Part shown: piece after piece, positions 37,201 through 49,200 of the stretch
Layout of the letters: each line of letters opens with the position of its first letter
Position numbering within the stretch: position 1 is the first letter of the stretch
NCBI GenBank assembly: GCA_044337705.1
Contig: JBIINB010000009.1
Coordinates: forward strand, 1-64,000
Direction of reading: 5' to 3'
Source of the DNA: JBEISR01 sp044337705
GTDB lineage: Bacteria; Planctomycetota; Planctomycetia; Pirellulales; Pirellulaceae
Length of the DNA stretch: 64,000 nucleotides
Notes under the pieces: model-generated
The model's input: only the letters and a program-made list of their open reading frames with translations
Told to the model about the DNA's origin: nothing
Database searches by the model: none
Program-made: the position numbers and the translations under genes

Positions 37201-40200
37201 TCAGTTTCGGTCGATCGCAGCGCTGGGGCACTGCAGGTGCTAGGCGTACCGCGGATCATGGACACTTCTGGCAATGTGATCTACGACGTCTCAGGAGACG
37301 CTGTTCCCGGTTCGGTTTACTTCACGTCGCTCAACGACACCATCGGTAAAGGGGTCAACCTCGACCGTACTCCACCGGCACCTGCGCGCGGGGATTGGGG
37401 TGGAATCGATTTCCGCAATGCGATCGATTCGAAAGACCAGAGCCGCAAGGATCTGGAGAGGGCGGGCGTCTTTTTGAATTCCGTCGTCCACGCGAACATG
37501 AAGTACGGCGGCGGCCAGGTGGTGATCGACGGGGTTTCCCAATCGATCACTCCGATCCACATGATCGACAGCCGTCCCACAGTGGCCAACAGCCAGATCA
37601 CCCTGAGCGCTGATGCGGCGATGGCAGCGACCCCCAACAGCTTCCGGGAGTCGAATTTCCAGGATCCAGTCAGCCAGTCGGCGGGCGGGTTTATCGCCGA
37701 CTTCGAGCGGGTGGGACCGGACATTCACGGCAACCGGCTTTTGAACAATTCGGTCAACGGCCTGTTCGTCAAACTGCGAACGGGTGCAGGCACTGCGACC
37801 GAACTGCTGACGGTTCCTGGTCGCTTCGATGATCGCGATATCGTCCACGTAGTGACCGAAAATCTGGTGATCGCCGGCACGGCAGGGGGCGCGGTAGCCG
37901 ACAGCAACGCGCCGCCCACTTCCGTCGTCCAATTGACCGCTCGCACAGGCGGCCAGCTGGCAGCCGGAGCCTACAACTACAAACTGGTCTACGTCGACGC
38001 GCAGGGGAACGAAAGCAGCGCCTCCGAGGCGACTCGAACGCTCACGGTCACCGCAGGTTCTTCCATCGAACTATCTGGTCTCCCGACCGTTCGCGCCGAT
38101 CTTCCCTTCGTCAGTCGGCGACTCTATCGAAGTGCCATCGGTGGTGGCAGCCCCTACGTGCTAGCCGCTCAGCTGAACGCCACCTCCACCACATTCACAG
38201 ACAACGGGTCGTTCAGTGGTTCGCCGCTAAACGAAACGCCCGATCGCCTTCGTGCCCAGCTCAACGGCAGCCTCCGGATCGATCCAGGGTTGATCGTCAA
38301 GCTGCAAGGGGCGCGCATCGAGACGACGATGGGCAGTCAGTTGATCGTGGAAGGCACGGAAGAAAACCCGATCGTGCTGACCAGCGTCTACGACGTCCGT
38401 TATGGTGCAGGCGGGACGTTTGATACGGCAAGTCGTTCAGGATCTCGTGGTCCTCTGGCTGGTGACTGGGGTGGCATTTTCGCAGGTCATACTAGCAGCC
38501 TTTCGGTCGATCATGTCCGTCTCTCGCACGCCGGGGGAACGACTCGCATCGACGGTGGCTTTGCTGCCTTCAACCCGATCGAAGTCCATCAGGCCGACGC
38601 GCGCATCGCCAATTCGAGATTGGAATCCAACGCCGACGGCGTGGTCGGCAATGCGACGACGACGCGAGCCGGGAAGGGGACGAATTTCGCCGGGACGATC
38701 TTCGTCCGCGGATCGCAGCCTGTCCTAGTCGATAACCGCATCGACAGCAATGCGGGTCCCGCCATCAACATCGACGTCAATTCGCTCGACTGGCAGTTCG
38801 TCGACGACCCTGGCCGCTCCAGCGGGCCTTCCGACAAAGTGGGCTCGTTCATCGACAACCAGGGGCCACTGGTCCGGGGCAATCGCATCGACCGCAACGG
38901 CCTCAACGGGATGCTGGTTCGAGGTCAGACGCTGACCACCGAAGGGATCTGGGATGACAGCGACATCGTGCACGTGCTGCGCGATGAGGTGGTGGTATCG
39001 AATGAACATGCCTATGGCGGACTGAAGCTGATCAGCAAGGGTTCGGAAAGCCTTGTGGTGAAGCTCGATGGAGACTCGGCCGGCTTCACCGCCACCGGCG
39101 TGCCGCTCGATATCTCCAACCGGATCGGAGGCTCGGTGGCCGTCGTCGGATCGGCAGGATCGCCGGTTGTCCTGACCTCCACCAACGACTGCTCGGTGGG
39201 CGCGGGGTTCACCCCCGATGGCAAGCCCCAGACCGATACGCTCAACAGTGGCTTTTGCTCAGGATCGGTTTCGGTCCCCTTTGCTGACGTGATCGTCATC
39301 ATGGACGAATCGGCGTCGATGGGATTCGCTCAGCAGTTCTCCATCGGCCTGATCGCCGACCTTGATGCGGCCCTTCTGTCGGCAGGCATCGGTACCTCGG
39401 GTGGAAATCGTTTTGGTCTGGTTGGCTACGGGGATTTCAATCAGGTCCCGCGAGCCATTCCGGTGGGTTCCAACGGATCGCTCTTTGGAACTTCGGTCGA
39501 ATATGCTGTGGCTGCCAACACTTTGCAGTCCAGTGGCGCGATCGAAGACGGATACGAGGCGATCGATTTTGCCCTCGACACTTACGGCTACCGAACCAAT
39601 GCGGTCAAGTACGTATTGCTGGTGACCAATGAAGACCGCGACATCGTCGACACGACACAGTCGTACGCCGACCTGGTGACGCGGATGACGACCGCCGATA
39701 TCAAGATGCAGGGGATTGTCTCAGCTGACTTTGAAGACGCAGTGGGCAATCGCGCGTTGGCTGTCGATGCGGCCAGTCTGGCCTATGCAGCCGATGGTGC
39801 GGGCGGCTTTGTCACATCGCCGGGCGGACGAGTGCTGCCAGGTTTCGACACGACGGTAACAGACTACGTCGATATGATCTGGGACCTGGGGGGGCTGGCC
39901 GGTGACATCTTCCAGATTCAGTTCGGTGGATCGGTGGCGACCAGCTTCGGTGCAGCGATGGTCTCGTCGATCGTCACTCAGGCTGGTGGCAACCCAGCGT
40001 CGCCCGGTGACTGGCGCAGCATCGCGCTGCAGACGATGAGCAACGATCGGAATGTTGCGGTGGTTGCCGAGCGGGAGTCGGCGCGGAGTTCGCTGCCGGG
40101 TGTCAATGACATTCCTTTCAACTCCCAGTTCCTTGGCCAGCTGTCGCCTAAAGCCACCAGTGGCGATGAGAACTTGCGACTGGGGTTCGAGGTCAGCGGT

Positions 40201-43200
40201 GCGATCAACAAGCCGTCGGATGTCGACGTTTACAGTTTCCTGGCGGCTGGTGGCACCGAAGTGTGGCTCGATATCGACCGAACCCAAAATCGGCTCGATA
40301 CTGTCGTGGAACTGGTCGATGCCAACGGCAACATTCTGGCTCTCAGCGACCAGTCGTACGACGAGGAGTTCGATCCGACGCTTCTGGTCCGATCCCCTGA
40401 TATGCCGATCAACTCGGTGCATCCGCTGCGCAAGAGCAACCCAGATCTTTATCCAAAAGACTCCAGCGGGGCACCACGCGACCTGTACAGCACCAATCCG
40501 CGGGACGCCGGGATGCGGGTGATTCTGCCGGGCACTTCGTCCCAGACAACGCTCTACCACGTCCGCGTCCGCAGCAGTTCCCTTCAAGTAGGCGATCCGG
40601 CATCCAACCTGACCGATCCCAATCTATTAGGTTCCGGCCTTACAGCGGGTCCCTACACCCTTCAGATTCGTCTGCAGGAGCAGGACGAGTTTCCTGGATC
40701 GATGGTTCAGCACGCCGATATTCGATTCGCGACGAATGCGCTGGAATTGATCGGCGTTCCGCGCCATTCACCGCTGGTTGGCGAGACAGCCGAATTGGAT
40801 TCGGGGGCGGTCAACAACAACACTCCGGCGACCGCCCAGGAACTGGGGAATATTTTGGCGACCGATCGTCAGGCGATCAGCGTCGCCGGTTCGCTCAGCT
40901 CCCCCACCGATATCGACTGGTACACCTTCACGATCGACTACCAGTTGCTGGCGACCGATCTGGCCGAGTATCTGTCGACGATTTTCGATATCGATTATGC
41001 CGACGGGATCGGGCGGCCTGATACGTCGCTTTATCTATACAATGCCAACCAAAGCCTGATCAGCTTTGGTCTGAACAGCAATCTGGTGGATGACCGCGCC
41101 GGGCCTCTGCGAGGCTCCGACGACAGCGACCTGTCCCGCGGTTCTACGGGAACTCTGGATCCATTCCTCGGATCGGTCGAACTGCCGGCTGGCAGGTACT
41201 TCGTCGCCGTATCTCCTAGCGGTCGCGTTCCCTCGGGCCTGGAGGCATATTTTGCGCCTGGCAGCGGTGACCCGCTGATGCGCTTGCAGCCCGCGGAGAA
41301 TGGGCAGTTGATCGTTGAGGACCATGTCGGCTTTGATGGTGGATCAAGCGCCCTGCCACCGATCGTTCCGCAGTTCGTCGACCCCAACAGTTCGCCACTG
41401 CAGTGGACCCTGAGCGACATGAATCTTTATGTCAGCCGGGATGTGGGATTCAATCTGACGGATGTCTACATCGTCAATCCGTTCACGGGCGAGATGTCCA
41501 ACAACGTCGGGCGTCTGTCGACCGATGTCCGCGACATTGCTTTCCGGTTCAACGGCGGCCTGCGGGCATTCGATACGCCGGTTGAAAAATTGATCGCGGG
41601 AGACCAGGATCCGCTGTCGGATTACTTGGCGATCGACTTCGGCACCGCAGCGACGACCGATCTGGGAAGCCACGGCCTGGAAACGTTCCATCCCAACCCA
41701 GCCGACGCCTCGGCCATCGACAGCAATGTAGGCTTCATCGTCGAGGGGCTGACCTTCGCCGAGATCGGTGGCCAGGAAGTCGGTTTCTTCGTCGGCAATC
41801 GTGGTTTTGGCCCGAGCGCCGGCGGTTACGATGACAATGTCGTCTATCAGTTCAATTTGGATAGCGGCACGGCCTTTAGCGCTCCTTCGCAGGATCGCCA
41901 GGTGGTCAATAACTTCGATCAGCGGCGACTGGGAGCCGGAACGCAGATTGTCGAACGGTTCCGGATACGGACCGAAGCGGCAACCGGCGCCGTTTCCCGT
42001 CGGCTGGTGGTCACCGAAGCAACCGAAGTACAGGGGGGATCGACGCGCCGTCAGATCCTCGATGGGTCTCGTTTCACCCTTCGCGACAGTTCCAATTTCC
42101 CGATCACTTTCGAATACAATTCGGGCCCCGAACTGCTGCTCAATGTCGACCCTGCTAGCGGCCGTTACCTGATCGATGGCGACCAATTCACGCTAGATGG
42201 GGTCACCTACGAATTTGAGACAGGCGGGACTCTGGTCATCTCTGCCACTAGTGGACTTGGTGTCAGCGACGGGGCAACGGTTCGGATCACCGACGAAGCG
42301 ATTCCAGGGGTGACTCGGACTTTTGAGTTCGACAAAAATGGTTCGCTTGTCAATCCATCCCACATTTCGGTTCCGATCACCAACGCATCGACACGTGCGC
42401 AAATGGTGGACGCCCTGGTGACGGCGATCAATCAGGCAGGCTTCAGCGCCAAAGCCAGCAACATCCCTGGGACCGGGCGCATTTCGGTGACTGGAAAGAG
42501 CAGCACTCAGGGGATTGCGGTTGTCGGCACCGGGATCCAGATCAGCGGAGGCCTCGGCGTCAGCGCCGGGGCAACCCCGATCTTCTATCAGGACACGATG
42601 GACCAGAACGCCTTCGTCGCAGCCCTCGGGAGCGCGATGCCATCGAGCGTGACGATTGGATACGACGGCGACCGTCTGAACTTCAGCGGCGCGACAGTCG
42701 GTACCTTCGGGACGCTGGTCAGTCGCGGCGTCGCCACCGATCTGGGCTCCAATGGCTCCGTCAGCGGTGGTGCGATTTCAATTCCATTTCTGGCCGAGGA
42801 CACGGCGGAAACCATTGCGATTCGAACGGCACAGGCGATCAATGTGGCGGCGATTTCCGGGATCACCGCAAGCGCCAACGGTCGTGACGTCGTGATCAGC
42901 AATGCCTCGATCGATACCTCCCCAGCCCGCGTTCCCACGCTGCCACTGAAGGCGGCCGATCTGGCTCCCGGCGGCGATGTCACCGGGATCGCGGTGGTCA
43001 ATGGAGTCATGTTTGCCGTCAGCGATGCAGGCGGACTCTATCGCGTCAACAGCCCAACGGTGACCTTTGGCGTCGGCGGCGGACAGACCGGTACCTACGT
43101 GAGCGGTTCATCAGACCTGCTGGGAATCGAATTCACCGGTCTTACCGCAGGCCCGCGCAACCTTGCTAATGGCCGTTTTGCCAACCTGCTGTTTGGCACC

Positions 43201-46200
43201 GACCGCCAGGGCCGCATCTGGGCATTCAACACCCAGGGTGTGTTGCAGCCGATCTTCGCCAACGGAGCGACCAGTATCGAGACCAACCTATTTGGAATCA
43301 ATGGTCTTTCCTTTTCGACCCTCGATTACAACCTCTGGCACACCTCGACCAATCGGGCGACCGATGCAGGACATGGTCTGCCGGCCACACCCAACAACAG
43401 CCGCCCGGCCAGCGACGGCGGGCTCAGCTGGTACTTCGGCTTTGAGGATCCCTTCAACGGCTCCCATCCGAATGCTCGCTACACTCAGGTGACCGATCCG
43501 ACGCTCCGCAATTCGCTGAATTTCCCTGGTGGAGCTGCGGGGGTTCTGGAGACCAAGAGTTTCAGCCTGTCGGGTGTCTCGGCCAGCGACATGCCGATGC
43601 TGTACTTCAACTATTTCCTGCAAACCGAAAACGCCAACAGCGATCTGAACGATATCGAAGTGATGCGGGATTCCTTCCGCGTCTACCTGGCCGATGACGC
43701 TGGCAATTGGACGCTTCTGACGACCAACAACAGCGAGCGGGGTCCAGGTCTGGCGGACGATGAATTCGATCCGTTACTCAGCGGTTCGGACAAGACCCAG
43801 GAAGCCTTCGACAACACCGCCACCTGGCGTCAGGCACGCGTCGATCTTTCGGACTTTGCAGGCCAGAGCAACCTGAGGTTGCGGTTCGAATTCAGCACCG
43901 CTGGTGGTTTCGGCTTCGGCCGCGAGGGGGGCCGAGGTCCGGAGATTCGCATGGTCGCTGGCTCGCAGCTTCGCGATGGCGACACCTTCGTGATCGGTGG
44001 CCAGACATTCGAAATCGAAATGGGAGGCTCCCTGGTCGTACCATCCGGATCGGCGATCACCAATGGCCAGTCGGTGACGATCGAAGGGACTCAGTTCGTC
44101 TTCTGGGATGGCACCGGATCCCCGCCCGCTACGGGAGTGGTGGTGAACTTCAGCCCAACCGAATCGGCTTCGCAGATCGCGCAGCGACTGTGGTTTGCGA
44201 TCCAGACCGCCACCTATGCGCCGGAAGTCATCACAGGTGTCAACTTCTCGGATGAACTGGTGCGACAGAACGATTCGATCAGCACAGCGGTGATTTCGGC
44301 AGCTGACGGACGATCGATGATCATCACCGGCACAGGGGTGATCGGCGACAATCCGACTTTAGCAGTCACCCCCGATCGCGACGTCGATCTGGTGCGGATT
44401 CAGATGCAGGCGGGAGGTCGTTTGACGGTTACAGCAACCGCAGCCCTGGCCGTCCCGAACCTCGATACCTTCCTGCGTGTTTTCGACGCCACGGGGCGAC
44501 AACTGGCTGCCAACAATGACTTCGGCGGCACATCCGATTCGCAGATTACCTTCACCGCCCCTGCCGACGGCATCTACTACATCGGCGTTTCGGCAGCCTC
44601 CAACAACACCTACAGCCCGGTCGTTCTGGGCACTGCCGGATCGGGTGGCTCGACCGGTACCTACTCGTTGACGATCGAAGTGGAACGGAATTTCACGGCG
44701 ACCCTGGATGGCGGTGTCATCCAGCTCAATGGTGCCTACGACATTTCCGCTTCGGCTGGATCTTCGATCCTTGTCGACGGGGCAGCAGGCACGACCGGCT
44801 ATCCCGTCCCGATCTCACGCAACGCGACCAGCGACCAAGTCGCTCGCGCCGTTCAGAAGGCGCTAGCGGATTCGCTGGCCAAGGGTACGCTGACGGCCTA
44901 TCCGCTGCGAGGCGATTCGATTGACCTGACCGGCTCTTCGGTTTCCGACCCCGGCCCATTTGGCTTGACGCGCAGCCGGACGGAAGACCTCTTCTCCGAG
45001 TACTCGATCGCTAATCCATTCAATCGTCCTGCCTTCAGGGCACAGAACAACGCGATCGAAGGGCTTTATCTGGATGACTTCATCATCGGGATGGCTGAAC
45101 GCGGGGAGATGGTGCTCAACGCGTCAGTTGGCACGGACTTTGTCGCAAACCCTGCAGGGGTGACAGGTATTCAGGTTGGACCTTACCAATTGGAAGTCCG
45201 CAACGGCGACAATTACGGCATCCCAACTGCCGATGGTCAGATCGTTCTGGTCGATGCTTTTGGCGTCAACGAGCGACTTGCTGAAGGGGTGAACCTGCGG
45301 CTGGTGAGCGGCAGTCAGATGGCCGACGGCGCGCTGATGACGATTTCCGATGGCATTCGGACAGTCACCTTCGAGTTCGACAACACCGATGTCGGCAATG
45401 GCGTCTCTCCCGGTCATGTGGCTATACCGTTTCAAAGCTCGATCATCGATCCCATCCTGGGACGCCGACCTTTTACTGCCGAGCAGATGGCGGCGGCGGT
45501 TCGCGATGTGATCAACAGCCCGTTGGTGCAGTCGATGCTCGACACCACCGCCACCATGGTCAACGGAGATCTCGATGGCGCCACCAGCGACACGCTGGTC
45601 CTTTCGGGTTCCCCGACGGTGCAGATCCCTTCGTCCTTCGGGACTGTGGAGGTGGTACAGGGAAATGGCGACCGAAATCGAGACCGAGATCAGGGCCAGG
45701 TCGTCATCGACAGCACCCGCATCACCAATTCCGAAGGGTTTGGCATTCGCGTCGCTGCCGGACCTCGCGATCCCGTGACAGGTGCTCCCAACCCCGGTTC
45801 GGTTCGCAACACCGTGGTACTCAACAGCGAACGCTGGATCCCAGGGGCGGTCATCGTCAACAATGAGCTGTTGTTCAACCGAGCTGGTGGAATCGAAATC
45901 GTTGGAGACACGGCAGCAGCTCCGGCAATCGCGGCACCCGTTCCCTTCGCGAGGATTGTCAACAACACCATCGTCGGTGGCGCGGTGGGCCTGGACGCCT
46001 CAGCCGATCCCCAAGTGATCCAGGGCATCTACTTCGAAATGGGAACGCAGTCGTTTGGCGATGTCGTTTCCAATTACAACCCGCTATTTGGCGGTGGTCC
46101 CGCGCCGATCATCGGGCTTCAGGATCCCGATGTCGCGTTGGGAGTTCCCAATTTTGTGGGGAACCTTGAGCCGCTTCCGAATCAGGGAGCGGTGAGCCTT

Positions 46201-49200
46201 GGGCGCGGAGGTCAGTTGGTGATTCGGTTCACCAACAACCTTCTGGTCGCCTCGGGCGACTCCAAACCCGATCTTTACATACGCGAAGTGGGAGTCAGCG
46301 AGGAAGCGACGGTCGAAGTCTCCTCCGACGGTCTTTCCTACCGTGCGGTCGGCCGGATCAGTGGCACGCAGTCGACGATCGACCTGGATGCGTTTGGAAT
46401 CAGCACGGGTGAGCGGTTCGAATATGTTCGCATCACCGACGATCCCAACCAGGGTGCAACCACCGGTGATAGTGTCGGTGCCGACATCGATGCCGTGGGG
46501 GCCATCAGCTCCTCGCCGCGTGAGAGATACAGTGCGGGCGGTATCGGCATCAGTGTCCGCAACAGCGCCAGCCCGACGCTCCTCAACAACATCCTGGTCA
46601 ACAGCACCACGGGGCTTGCGATCGATGCTTCCAGCAGTTCCACCGTCATCGGTGGGACGACGTTCCAGCGGAACACAGCCAACACAGGTGGCGTTGCCAC
46701 CGTCGGGCAGTTCGCTTCGTTGGTCGCGGACAATCGAACGCTCTTCCTGAATCCTGTCGCAGGCAATTTTTACCCAAGCCCCGGCGCTCCGATCATCGAT
46801 GCGTCGATCGACTCGCTGCAAGATCGCGCCAGCCTCGTGGCGGTCAAGGAACCGCTTGGACTGCAGGTCTCCCCAATCATCGCTCCGGATCTGGACATCA
46901 ACGGGCTGCCTCGCATCGACGATCCGTCGGTCGATACGCCCAATGGCCTGGGCGACAACGTGTTCAAGGATCGCGGGGCCACCGACCGATCGGACTTTGT
47001 CGGACCGATGGCCTTCGTCCTGAGACCGCTCGATAATGACACCACCGGGCTCGACCAAAACCCCGACGAAGGAATCGTCGAACTGGTGAAGACTTCCGCC
47101 AAGTTCTTCGACATCCAGCTGATCGATTCTTCGCAGCAGACTGCCCTGGCTCAAGGCACTGGCATCGATTCCATGACGGTGACCTCTGCCGCGGTGCAGG
47201 TCTATAAAAACAGCCAACCTCTGGTCGATGGTCGCGATTACAGATTTTCATACGACACAACCAACGGCATCATTCGACTGACCCCAATCGCCGGCATCTG
47301 GGCCAGCGATGCGGTCTATACCATCCGGTTCCTCAACAATCGCGAAAGCGGTATCCAGGTCCGTTCTCCTGACGCCTACGTCGACGGAGCCCAGGTATCG
47401 ATCGTCGATTCCACCGGCAAGATTCACGTCTTCGAATTCGATCTTGGCTACCAGGTCCAGGTCCCATTCGACAGCGAGAATAAGGTGACGATCCAGGACG
47501 GCAACCAGTTCACCCTGGACGATGGCACGCGTCGTCTGGTCTTCGAGTACGATTTCGACAACCGTGTTTCGGTTGGTGCCAACCGAATTGCGATTCTGGC
47601 CACCGACAACGCTCAGGCAGTTGCCGAGAAGACCGTTTCAGCGATCCTCACCACACCGCTGCAACTGTCGGCATCCAGCCTAGGGGATGGCAAGATTCAG
47701 ATTCGGGGAGCGCGGACGCTGAGCCTGCTTCCGGAGACGAGCGGTCTGATTGTTGCGGGTACCCCTGGAGTTCAACCTGGGTTTGGGTTGAGGATTCCAA
47801 CCAAGGCGGGCAAATTCGATGGCGTGGCCGATGGCCAGATCTTCTCGATCACCCTTGGCAACGGCGGAACGGCTATCTTCGAATTTGATTCCAACGGCCG
47901 AGTCACCAGTGGAAACCGTCCGGTCCCCTTCACCGCAACCATGTCGGTCGACGGTGTGGCCGCATCGATCGTCACCGCGATTTCGGGATCAGGCTTGGGA
48001 TTGAGCCCCGTAAACACCGGTGGCGGATTCGTAGCGATTGGAGGCGATGTCAACACGACCATCGACCTGCGTACCTCGGTGCTATCGATCGTAGGTGTTC
48101 CCGGTGAACCTGCCTCCAATGGAGTGCCGGTCGACCTGTCGACGCTCACCAGCGGCAGCGAACTTGCTGCTGTGCTGGAGGCAGCAATCGAAGCCGCCAA
48201 CATCCCAGGAGTCTCGGTCACCCGCTTCGGTGATCGCCTGCTGATCGAAGGTGCCAATGGGGTCGCTGGGGAAGGAGCCGCACTGGTATCCCCGATCGCC
48301 GACCTGGCGGGCAATCCGATTCGAGCCAACCAGATCGATGGTTCGACCGAGGTGGTGATCCAACTGGGTGAAGGACTCGACTACGGCGATGCTGCCGATC
48401 CGAAGTATCCAACCAAGAACAGCAGCAACGGTCCGCGACACACGGTAGTTGCAGGATTCTCCCTGGGATCTACCAATACCGTCGATGGGGATGCTCGACT
48501 GATCGATGCGGACCTAGATGATGGAGTGACATGGGCCAGCGACATCTATGTCGCCTTCAACACCCAAATCGTCGTTCAAACGACTGGCATCACTCCAACT
48601 CAGAAAGGCTACCTAACCGCCTGGATCGACTTCGATGGCGATGGGCAGTTTGAAAACAACCAGGAAAGAATCTTCCTGGGCCGCCAACTGATCAACGGCG
48701 TCAACAATCTCCCTGCCATCCGAATCCCCGCCAGTGCGACGGCGGGAACGACCTTTGCAAGATTCCGGTTCGCCAGCACTCCGATTGATTCCCCAATTGG
48801 AGCTGCCAGCGATGGAGAAGTTGAAGACTGGCAGATCACGCTACGTGCCAACCCGTACACGAACCCCAACAACCGACTGGATGTCAGTGGTGACGGATTC
48901 GTCTCACCGATCGATGCCCTGCAAGTGATCAACTACCTGAACGCCTTCGGTACGACGGTCCTGACCGTGCCACCGACGATGACGATGCCTCCTTACCTGG
49001 ACGTCAACGGCGATGGAGTCATTTCGCCGCTGGATGCCCTGCAGGTGATCAACTTCCTCAATGCTGGCAGTGGCGAAGGGGAAGCGGAAGGTGAGGGTGG
49101 CGGCGACCTTTGGCTGTCGGCCACGGGAATGCCTCAGAACAGCCAGCCCTCCAGCGGCCCTGCGGCTTCTTCGAGCGTTGGGATGCAACCGATTGCTTCG

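Noticed and set aside
46084..47217. 377-codon minus-strand open frame and similar ones across 34-49 kb
   Set aside because: All are shadows of the giant gene, whose domains read clearly in the plus frame.
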